Shown: positions 30,080-43,769 of the stretch, piece after piece
Position numbering within the stretch: the first letter of the stretch is position 1
Layout of the letters: each line of letters opens with the position of its first letter
Assembly: GCF_001274875.1 (NCBI RefSeq)
Contig: NZ_CP010899.1
Location: 1,302,001 to 1,366,000, forward strand
Length of the DNA stretch: 64,000 nt
Direction of reading: 5' to 3'
Origin: Spiroplasma kunkelii CR2-3x
Lineage (GTDB): Bacteria > Bacillota_I > Bacilli_A > Mycoplasmatales > Mycoplasmataceae
Made by a program: the position numbers and the translations under genes
The notes under the pieces: generated by a model
Told to the model about the DNA's origin: nothing
Databases searched by the model: none
The model's input: the letters and a program-made list of their open reading frames with translations, nothing else

Positions 30080-32197
30080 TTAATCAACTAGTTCAAAATC
30101 AATTTGCCGTAATTTTTTACTTGCTTTCTTTACTTTAATTCGTACTTTTTTTCCTAAAAAATATTCTTTTCGTTTCCGTTCTCCAATTAATTTTAAATTC
30201 TTTTCATCAAAAACGTAATAGTCATTTTTTAAATCAGTAATATGAATCAATCCTTCAATTGTATTTGATAATTCAACGAAAATTCCAAACGAAGTAACTC
30301 CAGCAATAATTCCATTATATTCATAGCCAATTTTATCTTCCATATATTCAACTTCTTTCATTTTGTCAACTTCTCGTTCACATTCCATTGCCCGTAATTC
30401 TGTAAGGGATGACTGTTGACTAGCATGACTAACAAAAGTTCGCTTTTGTTCTAAATTAGTAATTTTAACTTTTCCTTGAAATAAATATTCTTTTAATAAA
30501 CGATGAACAACTAAATCGGGATAACGCCGAATTGGTGAAGTAAAGTGCGTATAACATCGAGATGCCAGTCCAAAATGGCCATCATTAATAGCACTATATT
30601 TAGCTTTTTCCATACTTCGTAATACTAAAGCTGAAATAACTTTAAAATTTTCTTTATCCTTTAACTTATTTAAAATTTGCTGTAAATCTTTAGAATGAAT
30701 ATTTTCTAACTTTCCTTTAATATTTAAACCTAAATAAGATAATTGCGTATACAAATCAAACAATTTTTTTGGTTTTGGCTTATCATGCACACGATAAACA
30801 AATGGCAAATCCATTCAATAAATTGTTTCGGCTACCGTTTCATTAGCGCGAATCATAAAACTCTCAATCAATTTTTCTGCATCAGCACGCTCTCGCACAA
30901 CAATATCTTTAATCTTACCATTTTTATCAACAATAAACTTTTGTTCATCTAAATCAAAATCAACAACCCCATCATGTTCTTTTTTTAAAACTAAAATTTG
31001 ATATAACTGCTGCGATAAAAACAACATTTTAGCAATTTCACCTGAGATTTGATTTTTTTCTTGGCAGAATAACTTATTAACTTCATCATAAGTTAATCGC
31101 ACTTTTGAGATAGTAATAGCTTCATAAATACTAGAATTAACAACATGTCCCTGCTTATTAATTTCCATTTCACAAATTAATGTTAATCGTGGTTCAAAAG
31201 GATTTAACGAACAAATCCCATTACTTAATTTTTCTGGTAACATTGGAACAACCCGGTCAATTAAATAAACTGAACACCCTCGGTCAAAAGCTTCTTTATC
31301 AAGATAACTATTCTGTGGAACATAATGTGCAACATCAGCAATCGCAACCAATAATAAATAATTACCATTTTGATTTTTTTTAACTAAAATAGCATCATCA
31401 AAATCTTTTGAATCATTCCCATCAATTGTAACAAACATTTCTGCTTGTAAATCACGGCGTGATTTATCTGCTAACATTCTTGCAACATCAACATCTTGTT
31501 TAATTTGTTTGGCTTCATTTAATGTTTCTTCATTAAATTTAGTACGAATATTAAATTCATGTAAAATAGCCAAGACATCAACACCGACTTGATTAGTATT
31601 ACCAATAATCTCAATGATTTTAACTTGCATTAAATTGTTTTTACTATTAATATTTGTAATGATTCCCTTTACAATTGTATTTTCAATTGCATCAGCTAAA
31701 TTAATAATTTCAGCACTATATTGCATTAATTTATTATTTAAAATTTCTAAATATTTTTGTTTATGACGATTCTTTTTAATAACTCCAACTACATATTCAT
31801 TATTTCGCTTCAAAACTTTAATTACTTGTGCTTCTGCTTTTTTATAATTATTAATATTTTTTTGCTTTTTTAAAATAAACAAAACTTGATCTTGGTCTAA
31901 GGCATTATTTAAATCATCTTGTTTAACATAGTATTCTTTTTGGTTTTCACTAATTTTAATAAAACCAAAACCTTTTTTATTAATGCTAATAACTCCTCGT
32001 AAATAAATTTTTGGATCAAAATAATAAAACCGATTTTGTTGTGTGACCCCAATAATATTATCATTTTCTAATTCAACCAAAACTTTTAACATCATTTTAT
32101 TATCATTAATTTTATTAATATCTAATAACTGTTTTAATTCAATCGTATCAATTGGTTTTGTTTGTTTTTTTAAAATAGCTACAATTCGATCGTGCAT
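30080..32197 (-). CDS. rnr: Ribonuclease R
   Basis: The 705-residue 3'-5' exoribonuclease degrades structured RNA, and with tmRNA-SmpB removes faulty messages. An N-terminal winged helix, cold-shock-like domains, the RNB catalytic core with [13 protein letters not shown] (four-Asp metal site) and a C-terminal S1 domain with a basic tail are all present. One UGA-Trp joins the two halves. The AGGGGGGAAG ribosome site precedes ATG 32197. Confidence 0.96.
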
Positions 32198-32213
32198 ATA
32201 CTTCCCCCCTAAA

Positions 32214-32243
32214 TGAAAAAAGAGACATTTTTAAATCTCTTTG
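32214..32243 (-). terminator. Terminator between secG and rnr
   Basis: AAAGAGA and TCTCTTT form a stem followed by a T run on the minus strand. Because rnr begins right after it, it may only partly stop read-through from secG. Confidence 0.65.
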
Positions 32244-32273
32244 CAATTAATGATATTTTTAAAGATTTAATTA

Positions 32274-32570
32274 TTACAATAGAACTTTTGTTAATAAATT
32301 TATCAATAATGTAATAACTAATAATGTTGAACCAAAAGCTAATATAAAAATAGATAATGTTCGATCTAACCCACGTTCTTTACTATTAGCAAATAATTCA
32401 TCATTACCACCATTTAAAGCACTTAATCCTGTTTGTGCTTTTTTGTTTTGTAATAAACCAATAATAATCATAATAATTGATACAATTAAAGCAATTATTT
32501 CAAAAACATAAATAATTGTATTGGCTACTTGTGGTTCAATTGCTAAAAACATCATACTTGATAGGTTCAT
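32274..32570 (-). CDS. secG: Protein-export membrane protein SecG
   Basis: A 98-residue subunit of the SecYEG channel. Two membrane segments (about residues 17-40 and 72-95) flank a cytoplasmic loop with the typical Gln/Asn-Lys-Lys and Gly-Leu pattern (LLQNKKAQTGLSALNGG). The longer N-terminus is ordinary for Mollicutes. The gene order secG-rnr-smpB is common in Firmicutes and supports the call. Confidence 0.9.
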   Translation of the reverse strand: MNLSSMMFLAIEPQVANTIIYVFEIIALIVSIIMIIIGLLQNKKAQTGLSALNGGNDELFANSKERGLDRTLSIFILAFGSTLLVITLLINLLTKVLL

Positions 32571-32652
32571 TAAAACATCCCTCTCTAAATTAAATTATGT
32601 TCCTATTAATAATACTATAAAATTAACAAAATTATTGTATTTTAAATTAATT

Positions 32653-33498
32653 TTAATTATTTTTTTCAAGGTTATTTAAATAATGATAAATTATTCCGGT
32701 ATTATTGCTGCTAGCTAAATTGTATGCTAAATTTAAAATCTTAGTTGGACTATGTTCCATTGCAATTGCATAAGGTAAAATTTTAAACACAGAACAGCCA
32801 TTATAATTATCACCAAAATATAAAACATTCTCTAATTTAATTTCACATCCTTGCCTTTGATTTAAAATATCAATTAAATGTAAAATTGCTTGCCATTAAT
32901 TTGAATTACCATGTACAATATCACATCCATATTCAGACAGTGGTTCAACATTAATATTTAAAACTTGTTTTAAAGCTGTATACATTTCTTGAAACATTAT
33001 TTTGGATGAATGCTTTGCAACAATTTTATTGGCTATTCTAATATCATCAAAACAAAATGGTTTTAATTGCTTCATTCCATCTAAAAATGCACCTGGTTTT
33101 GATTTAATTTTTAATAATTTTTCACCCACACAATATAAATTATCATCATCTTGATATGAAATTATAAAATCACATTGATATTTTATTAAAATATCAATTA
33201 CAATAACTAAATCCAAAACTGGCATTAAATAAATTGACTTATTGTTTTTAGTATCTTACACTAAAGCACCATTATCACCAATAACATATTGATAATAATT
33301 ATTAATTTTTAATTCTCTTGTATAATTATCAAAACCAAGGGGCATTCATCCTGATGCAATTGATACAGAAATCCCTTTTGCTTGCAATGCAAGTAATTTA
33401 TTTTGAACAAGAGTTGATAATTCTTGCTTATCAGTAATCAATGTGCCATCAACATCAGTAACAATTAATTCAATTTGGTTACCATTAATTTTTAACAT
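32653..33498 (-). pseudogene. Cof-type HAD phosphatase, two nonsense codons
   Basis: All HAD motifs are in one frame of 282 codons (VTDVDGTLI, SIASG, FGDNYN), but TAA codons at 33256-33258 and 32896-32898 interrupt it. There are no frameshifts, so the inactivation looks recent. It is a tandem paralogue of the intact HAD gene 14 bases upstream. Confidence 0.85.
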
Positions 33499-33512
33499 TA
33501 CAACCTAATCTT

Positions 33513-34343
33513 CTATTTTAATATTGTCTTATAAAGATAATCAGCAATTCCTGCCGCATTATTATCTTTTGCAGTTACTGCAAAAGCAACTTCTTTTAAT
33601 TGCGGTGTAGCATTGGCTAATGCAATTCCATATTTTGAATTTTTAATCATCTCATAGTCATTCATTTGATCACCAAAACACATAATTTGATCTGAATCAA
33701 TATGGTGATTTTCTTTATGTTTGAGTACTTCAATTAATTTTAAAATTCCCTGTCATTTATTAACATTTTTAGGAATAATCTCAATAAACCCATATCCCGT
33801 AACTTCTGTCCTTAATGTTTTACTAACCGCAATTTGTTGTCGTAACCAATTTTGTTTTTGTTCATTATGACAAGAAATTACAATTTTACGCATTTGTGGA
33901 ATTTCATTTCAATCTAAAACAATTGTTTTAATGTAAGTATTACGAAATAAAAAAAGATCATCTTTAATAATGCTTGATTGTGAAACATAAGCTTCTTGTT
34001 CATTAAGTGGCGCTAAATAAAAATCATGACCAAATTCTCGAACAATATTCATTGCTCATAATGTATCTTGATATGAAATTATTTCATCATAGACATATTC
34101 TTTTGTTTTTAAATTTAAAACAGCCCCACCATTAGCACCAATAACATACGGGCAATGGTCAAGAATTCCTAATGTTGTTGCATAATCAGATAAACTACTA
34201 GGAACCCGTCCTGAAGCAATCGTTACTAAAATACCCATTGCTTGAGCCTTTTTTAAAGCCTCAATATTTATAGTTGGAATCTTTTTATCTTTATCAGTTA
34301 CTAATGTTCCATCAATATCACACAATATCATTTTTACTATCAT
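33513..34343 (-). CDS. HAD-family phosphatase, Cof type
   Basis: 276 residues with motif I CDIDGTLV, the SGR motif II region, and motif IV FGDQMNDYEMI. It is a sugar-phosphate-type phosphatase whose substrate is not readable from sequence. It lies on the same strand downstream of atpC, separated by a terminator. Two UGA-Trp codons in the cap domain. Confidence 0.9.
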
Positions 34344-34452
34344 TACATTGCCTACCTTCTTTTAATATTACTTAGTTTATAATATAAGTAGTCTCAGACA
34401 TTATCATTCTATCATATTTTATTTTTTATTTATAATTAAGAAAATTAAAACA

Positions 34453-34478
34453 AAAAATCTCAAAAAAGAGATTTCTAT
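34453..34478 (-). terminator. Terminator of the ATP synthase operon
   Basis: AAATCTC (34455-34461) and GAGATTT (34468-34474) form a stem with a T run on the minus strand, immediately after atpC. Confidence 0.8.
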
Positions 34479-34486
34479 TTTGGAAT

Positions 34487-34750
34487 CTAACTAATAGGTT
34501 CAACTTCATCAGCAAGAATTTTAACAAACTCTTGTTCAACTTGCAAAATTCCACCAGCAATACTTAATTTATATTCTTTATTATTAACTTTGTATGTCAT
34601 TTCAGATGGAACAATTGTTGAAACAAGAGGAATATGGCCATACAAAATACCCATATATCCCGTAATTGTTTTCACTGTTATAATATCAACTAAGCGATTA
34701 ACAATGACACCCTGTGGTGTAATAATTTTTAAACTAATTTGATTCGCCAT
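34487..34750 (-). CDS. atpC: ATP synthase epsilon subunit, short form
   Basis: 87 residues, about 45 fewer than usual. The N-terminal beta-sandwich is present (LKIITPQGVIV, GYMGILYGHIPLVS, LSIAGGILQV, VKILAD) but the C-terminal two-helix domain that can inhibit the enzyme is absent. The terminator follows 9 bases later and no helix-coding remnant is visible, so the short form looks genuine. Last gene of the operon, one base after atpD. Confidence 0.9.
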   Translation of the reverse strand: MANQISLKIITPQGVIVNRLVDIITVKTITGYMGILYGHIPLVSTIVPSEMTYKVNNKEYKLSIAGGILQVEQEFVKILADEVEPIS

Positions 34751-34751
34751 T

Positions 34752-36152
<1,401 letters not shown>

Positions 36153-36163
36153 TTAACCACCTC

Positions 36164-37021
36164 TTAATTTTCTTGCGCGCCAGCGCCAGCAATAATTTCT
36201 GTAATTTCCTGTGTAATTGCTGCTTGACGCTTACGGTTATATAATAACGATAATTTTTCTAACATTTCATTTGCATTATCTGTTGCATTTTCCATTGCTA
36301 CTAGCCGTGATGCTTGTTCTGAAACCTGTGATTCAACGATTGATGAAAATAAAATGGTATTTAAATACATTGGCACTGCATTTTCTAAAATCGTTGCTGG
36401 ATCTGGTTCAAATTCGGTAATAACATTAATGTGTTTTGATTCTTCATGTTGTGTTACCTTAATAATTGGTAACAATTGTAAAATTGTTGGTTCAAAAGTT
36501 ACATTATTAATAAATTTTGTATAAGCAATTTTAATTTCATCATAAGTATTTCCATTAAAACCAGATAAAATTTCTTGTGCAAACTCACGTGCATCATCAT
36601 AAGAAAAATTAATATCAATATCTTTTCTTGTTTGCATAATTTCATAACCTTTATGAGCATAAAATGTTTCTGCTTTAGAACCGATTGCAATAATACAATC
36701 ACTTTTTCGTAATTGTTGTAACACCAACTTATTAATATTAATATTATAACCACCACATAAACCTAAATTTGAATTAACAATGATTCAACAACTACGTTTA
36801 CTATCTTTTATGCCATCTTTTTTTTGATAAATTGAATCATCTGCTTTACTAATGATATCATTAAAAACAGTATAAACTTCAGCAAAATATGGTTTTGAAT
36901 TAGAAATTCGTTTACCAACTTTTTTTAATTTTGCTATTGCTGCCAATTTCATTGCTTGTGTTATTTTAGATGTTGAAGTAATTGAAGTAATTTGTTTTTT
37001 TAAATCTGTTCCAACTGCCAT
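36164..37021 (-). CDS. atpG: ATP synthase gamma subunit
   Basis: 285 residues; the rotor shaft. The N-terminal helix with ITSTSKITQAMKLAAIAKL and the C-terminal helix with MENATDNANEML and LLYNRKRQAAITQEITEI are diagnostic. One UGA-Trp near residue 79 splits it under the standard code. Spacing to neighbours is 14-16 bases. Confidence 0.97.
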
Positions 37022-37037
37022 TTTGTACTTTTAACCT

Positions 37038-38609
37038 TTATTGTCCTAATTTTCTCCACTCTTCAATTTCTCCAAACATTTCTGGTTTATAATTAGCAAT
37101 TTTATTGGTAATTTTTTTAACAACATTAATAATTTCATTATCAATATTAGTCATTAAGGTATCGCTATAGGCTTTGGCCTTTGCTAATTCAGTATAGTAT
37201 TTTTTTGCTTTTGTATTAAAATGTTCAATTATTTCTTCTTTAAATTCTTGAATTTTATCAACTGGAATTCAACGAATTCTTTTTTTCTTAACTGCTAATA
37301 AAATGATTGCTTGATCAATTTGTGAAAGCGGTGAATATTGTTTTTGTTTTAAAATTTCAATTACTCGTTTTCCATTTTCTAATACTTCTTTTGTCGCATC
37401 ATCCAAATCAGAATCAAATTGAGCAAATGCTTGTAGTTCACGATATTGTGCTAATTCTAATTTTAATGAACCAGCAACTTGTTTCATTGCTTTAATTTGT
37501 GCTGTTGATCCTACTCGTGACACCGATAATCCCACATCAACCGCAGGACGATTTCCAGCATTAAACTGATCATTATTTAAGAAAATTTGCCCATCAGTAA
37601 TTGAAATAACATTAGTTGGAATATATGCTGAAATATCTCCCGCTTGTGTTTCAATAATTGGCAAAGCAGTAATACTTCCGCCTCCATATTCTTTTGTTAC
37701 TCGCGCGGCGCGTTCTAATAACCGACTATGTAAATAAAAAACATCACCAGGATATGCTTCACGACCAGGTGGACGGTGTAATAATAGTGCCATTGTTCGA
37801 TAAGCAACAGCATGTTTTGAAAGATCATCATAAATAATAATGACATTTTCACCAGATTCCATCCATTCTTCACAAATAGTAACACCAGTATATGGTGCTA
37901 AGTATTGTAATGGCGCTAATTCATTTGCTGTGGCTGAAACAACTGTTGTATATTCTAATGCACCAGCAGTTCGTAATTTTTCAACAATTTGTGCAACAGT
38001 TGATGCTTTTTGCCCAATTGCAACATAAATACATTTTACATTTTTCCCTTTTTGATTTAAGATGGTATCAATTCCGATTGCTGTTTTTCCTGTCTGGCGA
38101 TCACCGATAATTAATTCTCGTTGTCCTTTCCCAATGGGAATCATCGCATCAATTGTCATAATTCCTGTTTCCATTGGTTCATCAACTGATTTTCTAGTCA
38201 TAACACCAGGTGCAATTCGTTCCACAGGACGTGTTTTTGTTGCTTTTAATGGTCCTTTCCCATCAATTGGTTGTCCTAATGCATTAACAACACGGCCTAA
38301 CAACGTATCACCAACTGGCGTTTCAATAATTTTTCCTGATCGACGAACTTGATCACCTTCACGGATTGTTGTATTGTAACCCATTAAAACGGCACCAACA
38401 GCGCCTTCTTCTAAGTTTAATACCATTCCATAAATTTCATTCGGAAAAATTAGCAATTCACTCATCATTGCATTGTCAAGACCATCAATTAAAGCAATTC
38501 CATCACCAACTGTCACAACAGTTCCTTCTTCATGAATTTCAATTTTTTTACAATATTCTTTAATCTGTTTTTTAATTATTTCGGAAATCTCATTTACATT
38601 TAAAGCCAC
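37038..38609 (-). CDS. atpA: ATP synthase alpha subunit
   Basis: 523 residues; regulatory nucleotide-binding subunit of F1. [14 protein letters not shown] (P-loop) and the [14 protein letters not shown] motif are clear. The C-terminus runs 76 residues beyond a UGA-Trp to TAA 37038. The start is GTG 38609, with a GGGGTG site upstream. Confidence 0.97.
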
Positions 38610-38625
38610 TTTTTCACCCCATCTA

Positions 38626-39171
38626 CTATTTATTATATATTGCTTTTTGTCGCATTGTTTCTAATTGTCCTGCAATTGAACCATCAATAATTTCGTGCTT
38701 AATTTTAATCCGAACTCCGCCTAATAAAGATGGATCAATTTTGTTAACTAACTCAATATGATAGCCAAATTTTTTACTTAATTTTGTTTCAATTGTTGTA
38801 ATTTGTTTTCTTGTTAATGGTTGGGTTGAATAAATACTTCCATATTGAACATCATAACTAATATTTATTAATTTTCTTAAATTTTTAAAAATTCTTCTAA
38901 CATAACAAAAAGCTTCACGATCAATTAATAAAAAAAGGGCATTTAAAATTAACGGATCAATAAATTTTTGAAATGGTTTTGCTAAAATGTTCTTTCGTTC
39001 TTCTTTTGCAATGTCAGCATTCATCATTAATTTAATATAATCTGGTTCTTGTTTAAATAAATCTACGATTATATTACTAACTTCTAAAAAATGATCAATT
39101 TTTTTTGTTTCAAGCGCCAAGTCCATTAAAGCAGCTGCATAATTATCAATAAATTTTTCACTAACTAACAT
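38626..39171 (-). CDS. atpH: ATP synthase delta subunit
   Basis: 181 residues; the stator cap of F1. The N-terminal [10 protein letters not shown] and the C-terminal LLGGVRIKI pattern are family hallmarks, with the normal length. It starts 6 bases after atpF ends. Confidence 0.93.
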   Translation of the reverse strand: MLVSEKFIDNYAAALMDLALETKKIDHFLEVSNIIVDLFKQEPDYIKLMMNADIAKEERKNILAKPFQKFIDPLILNALFLLIDREAFCYVRRIFKNLRKLINISYDVQYGSIYSTQPLTRKQITTIETKLSKKFGYHIELVNKIDPSLLGGVRIKIKHEIIDGSIAGQLETMRQKAIYNK

Positions 39172-39177
39172 AACTTA

Positions 39178-39714
39178 CTACTCTAATTCTTTGATAAACT
39201 CTTCTATCAATTTTTCATTTTTTTCTTTATTAATTTCTTTGCTTAATAATTTCTCAGCTGCATTAAAAGCAACATTAATAATTGATTTTCGAATATCATC
39301 ATAATATTGCTCTTTTTCTTTTTGAATTTCTTTATGGGCTTGTTCATTTAACTGCATAACTTCAGCTTTTGCTGTTTCTAAAACTTGATGACGTTTTGCC
39401 TCTGCTTCAGTTCGAGCCGCAACAATAATACTATTTGCTTCTACCTTCGCTGTTGTTAACAATTTCGATGCTTCTTTTTGATCAATTGTTGTTTTTGCTT
39501 GTTTTTCAGCAGCATCTTGAATTAATTCTCGAATTTTATTGCGACGAGCCCGCATTACTTTTCGAAATGGATTATAAACTCATTTTGATAATAAAATTAA
39601 TAAAATAATTGTCGCAATAACATGCGCAATAAAAACCCATAGATTAGGAAATAATTGATTAATAATTTCTGCTGGTTCAATTGGTTTTGACATTAATCAC
39701 ATTGTCATAGACAT
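39178..39714 (-). CDS. atpF: ATP synthase b subunit
   Basis: 178 residues; the peripheral stalk. One membrane segment (about residues 25-47, LWVFIAHVIATIILLILLS) leads through WVYNPFRKVMRARR to a long charged coiled coil. Two UGA-Trp codons, one of them in the conserved Trp after the membrane segment. Start ATG 39714 gives the usual short outside N-terminus. Confidence 0.94.
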
Positions 39715-39750
39715 CTTAAGCCTTCTTTCTTTCCAACTTTTTACTTTTCA

Positions 39751-40053
39751 TTAACCAGTAACAAATGCTAAAATAATCGCAATAACTAATGCATAAATTG
39801 ACCCTGATTCAGTAATCGCAGCAGCAATAATATATTGTGTTCTAACTTTACTTTCAACTTCTGGGTTTCGAGCAATTGCTTCAACAGCTTTTCCACCAGT
39901 ATACCCTTGTCCAATTCCTGAACCACAACAACCAATGGCAGCTAATCCTGCACCCAATAATGACATTCCCTTTGTAAAACCATCATTAATTCCGGCCATA
40001 AATCATATTGTCATCATATTCGATAGCAAATCTATTGTCATAAAATTTATCAT
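39751..40053 (-). CDS. atpE: ATP synthase c subunit
   Basis: 100 residues; the proton-carrying ring. Two membrane helices with the glycine-rich first helix and polar loop (ARNPE) and the carboxylate in helix 2 (AAAITESGSIYALV). ATG 40053 is preferred because of AAGGAAGGGG upstream and adds an 18-residue N-terminal extension; ATG 39999 is an alternative. Confidence 0.94.
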
Positions 40054-40127
40054 ATTATAATTTTCCCCTTCCTTAACAAATATATAATTTTATTTTAATC
40101 CTTTTTTAGCCATTTAAATTAACATTT

Positions 40128-40911
40128 TTAATTTTTTGTTCTTTTTTTTAACTTAATTTTCTTTTCGTTTTTATCTTTGGTTTCTGTTTTCATTTCCATT
40201 GCTCAATAGGCAATTGTTAAAATTGCAAAAATATATGCTTGAATTAAACCATCGAAAACATCAAAATAAATACTTAAAAAAGGTAAAAATACACCAGCTA
40301 ATAAATCAACAGGCCCAATATAAGGAATCTGTCCTCAAATAAAGCTCATTAAGGCTGTGAACAAGGTAATAATAACTGTTCCTCCCAAAATGTTTCCAAA
40401 TAAACGAAATGAAATTGAAATCAAAGGAACAAATTGGGTTAATAATTCTAATGGATTGACAAAAAACTTTTTAAAATATACTAGTTTTTGATATTTAATC
40501 CCAAAATAATATATTCCAAAAAAGGTAACCAATCCCGTTGATAATGGGACAGTATAAGCTGTTGCAAGTGATTCAAAACCAACAACACTCATTAAATTTC
40601 CAATCCCAATATACAATAATAAGTATATAACATAAACTGTTAAAAATTTATATTTTGGTCCCATCAAATCAACAACTTGTTTTTCAACTCACTTAATTGT
40701 AATTTCAGCAAAAAGTACTAAACCAGTTGGAATATCGGTTGGACCAAGTTTTTTTATGCTTTTATAATAACCTATTGATAAAAGCATAATAATAAAGGTA
40801 GTAATAACTATCGTTACTAATTGCGGTAATAAAATTGTATAACTTCATGCATCCATTCCGCTTTTATTTGGATCAGGTATTAAATCAATTGCAAGAAATT
40901 GACCAAAGTTA

Positions 40912-40919
<8 letters not shown>
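40128..40919 (-). CDS. atpB: ATP synthase a subunit
   Basis: 263 residues; the proton half-channel. Conserved features include ELLTQFVPLISISFRLFGN (the key Arg in SFRLFGN) and a C-terminal DVFDGLIQAYIFAILT helix. Four UGA-Trp codons. Its ATG lies inside the end of the atpI-like gene, overlapping by 8 bases. Confidence 0.96.
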
Positions 40920-41965
<1,046 letters not shown>

Positions 41966-41993
41966 TAATTACTTTTCCTCCTTAATTTATTAG

Positions 41994-42023
41994 ATTTTAA
42001 CATAATTATAAAGATAATACCAA
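41994..42023 (-). promoter_or_regulatory. Candidate promoter of upp-atp
   Basis: On the minus strand TTGGTA (42018-42023) and TAAAAT (41994-41999) are 18 bases apart, 28 bases before the upp ATG, with AAGGAGG between. Other AT-rich boxes nearby are possible. Confidence 0.45.
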
Positions 42024-42065
42024 GATTTAATTTGTAATTACTTACATTTTTAAAAATAATTAAAT

Positions 42066-42110
42066 AAAAAGAAATAAATTGAACTTTCAAACTTATTTCT
42101 TTTTTTTTAA
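42066..42110. terminator. Hairpin upstream of upp
   Basis: AGAAATAA and TTATTTCT form a stem followed by a run of nine or more T on the plus strand. It probably ends plus-strand transcription. Confidence 0.5.
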
Positions 42111-42141
42111 TCTTTCATTATTTTCTTATCACTTGTAATGT

Positions 42142-42500
42142 TTAACCTGATTTTATCCTTAGATTAATGTAATTAGAAGAAGAAGGTGATTTTTCTGTAA
42201 TTTCAAAACTATAAAATAATTTTAAGTACAAAAATGCAGTGTTGATATGCATTTAAAGAACTCCCTTCATATAAAAATAACCTGAATATCATTCCTTATT
42301 AATAGTTGTTCTAAAATCATTTTTATTATCTAACATTACCCAATCAAATTCATTCTTAAGTACTTTTAAATCACTTGTAGGAATAAATAGTGCAAAATAA
42401 TTTGGATTATCAATCTTATTATCATTAACTGTTATTTCAAAGTCAGGCAAACAAACGACAGAAAATGTTTTTAACTCTGTAAATTGTAAATGCCAACCTA
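42142..42500 (-). pseudogene. Fragment of an unknown protein
   Basis: An open stretch without start (LKTFSVVCLPDFEITVNDN and on) ends at a TAA after YMKGVL and continues in frame for 35 codons. Alternating hydrophobic and polar residues suggest a beta-rich extracellular domain. Family not recognised. Confidence 0.35.
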
Positions 42501-42559
42501 TAAAAAGTTAACTATTAATTTAATTAACTTTTTTAAGTTAATTATAGGAGGTTAAAATT

Positions 42560-42679
42560 ATGCAAACAAAGCAATATTTTATTTTGCGGTCGCTAGTGAA
42601 AAAGTATGATAAAGATAATGTTATTAATATTGTTAATAAGATTGCAAAAAAAATATTAAAATTAAAAAGTAAAGAATAA
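42560..42679 (+). CDS. Small basic plectrovirus-type protein, 39 aa
   Basis: MQTKQYFILRSLVKKYDKDN and a Lys-rich end, with an AGGAGG site 8 bases before the ATG. It lies among other small phage genes. No UGA. Role unknown. Confidence 0.5.
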   Translation: MQTKQYFILRSLVKKYDKDNVINIVNKIAKKILKLKSKE

Positions 42680-42729
42680 ATTATTCCGCGTAATTTATTA
42701 GCGGATAATTTATTAAATAGTGTTTTTTA

Positions 42730-42816
42730 ATGGAGCAAAGCAATAACGAGCGGAGCGATTTTACAAATTTCAATTTTTTAATTTATGAAAGGGATGTATT
42801 ATGCCAACTTGATTAA
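42730..42816 (+). CDS. Possible 28-aa phage leader-type frame
   Basis: A short frame (MEQSNNERSDFTNF) whose end overlaps the ATG at 42801 of another phage frame (MPTWLTT), which is cut by an IS30 tail. Support is weak: position and strand only. Confidence 0.25.
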   Translation: MEQSNNERSDFTNFNFLIYERDVLCQLD

Positions 42817-42823
42817 CTACAAT

Positions 42824-42950
42824 TAGACCTTGTTTGGGAAATTTTACATCAAGACAATATTTTAAAAAAATTTTTTCAAATTAAATTAATATTTGTGTAT
42901 GATTAATAAAATCTATTTTTTTGTTATATTTAATTTTAAAATATTAAAAA
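42824..42950 (+). mobile_element. IS30 transposase 3' tail inserted in phage DNA
   Basis: The last 20 codons (IRPCLGNFTSRQYFKKIFSN) and following bases match the IS30 copy ending at 55876. They are joined directly to the start of a phage frame, making a hybrid MPTWLTT reading frame. Confidence 0.65.
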
Positions 42951-42975
42951 TGTAGAATAAAGGATGAAGTAGGAC

Positions 42976-43007
42976 AAAAAACCGACCCTTATTGGGTTGG
43001 TTTTTTT
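42976..43007 (+). terminator. Strong terminator
   Basis: AAAAACCGACCC pairs with GGGTTGGTTTTT (G-T pair included) around TTATT and continues in a T run. Confidence 0.8.
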
Positions 43008-43043
43008 ATTTAAAAACAACCATAAAAAGGAGATGAAAAAAAT

Positions 43044-43160
43044 ATGTCTAAAAATACTTTTATTAAATGTAGTAAATGTGGAACACCAAAGCAGTTTCAT
43101 ACAGTTAACCATCGTGAAAAAACAGAATGATTTGAAGATGTTTATTACACTGAATATTAA
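43044..43160 (+). CDS. Small CxxCG zinc-knuckle protein, second copy
   Basis: 38 residues, differing from the 1276-1392 protein at only a few positions (IKCSKCGTPKQFHTVNHREK). AAAAGGAGATG precedes the start. The two copies are on opposite strands about 42 kb apart, each among plectrovirus genes. A DNA- or RNA-binding role is plausible. Confidence 0.7.
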
Positions 43161-43224
43161 AATTTTTTTTTTAAAACCTTAAATTTTATAAAACAACTTT
43201 AAAAATTAAATAATTGGCTCTACA

Positions 43225-43500
43225 AGTGTTTAATTTATAATTACATATTTTTTAGGGAAGGTTCCCCAACAAGGCATTTCCGCCGGAATGAAACCATTAG
43301 AGCTGTTAACTTGTTTTTTGCGATTTTGTAAATTAATGACTTTGATTAAGATAGACGCGTAGTGGTGCATTCATAACTATTAATTGCAAGAAGAAAAATA
43401 AAATCGTGTGCGTAGAGGATAAATAACTTTTAAAAACTGGGCAAGGATTTCTTAATTAATCTACTAGTGGGGACTTATAAGTATTTATATTTTTTCATAA
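43225..43500. other. Structured non-coding stretch in phage DNA
   Basis: No frame. Locally G+C richer with several hairpins: GGGAAGGTTCCC near 43254, and CATTTCCG/CGGAATG near 43280. Between convergent small phage genes; could be the intergenic/origin region of the phage. Confidence 0.4.
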
Positions 43501-43511
43501 TTTAATTCCTC

Positions 43512-43676
43512 CTAATTTTTTCTAGTATTTAATGCTCAATGTTCGTGTATAATTTCATCTTGTCCAAGTGTGTATTTAATCAATCTATTTTGAATTTCTT
43601 CTTCATTTTCTTTATTACATGTAAAGCAATAACCCCAATATCTTTTTTTTAAACAAAGTTTCTTTTTCATATTCAT
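43512..43676 (-). CDS. Small basic protein with CxxC, 54 aa
   Basis: MNMKKKLCLKKRYWGYCFTC has three cysteines in the first 20 residues, then an acidic middle and IIHEHW near the end. AAAAGGAG lies upstream. One UGA-Trp. Probably a phage accessory protein. Confidence 0.5.
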
Positions 43677-43769
43677 TTTTAAATTCTCCTTTTTACAATT
43701 AACTACAAAGTACTACAATGTTCTACATTTTGTAGTTACTTGTAGTATTAAGTACCTCCTCATCAAGTA

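Noticed and set aside
37840-38563. Several plus-strand frames of 62-96 codons
   Set aside because: All are shadows of atpA on the other strand and have no ribosome sites.
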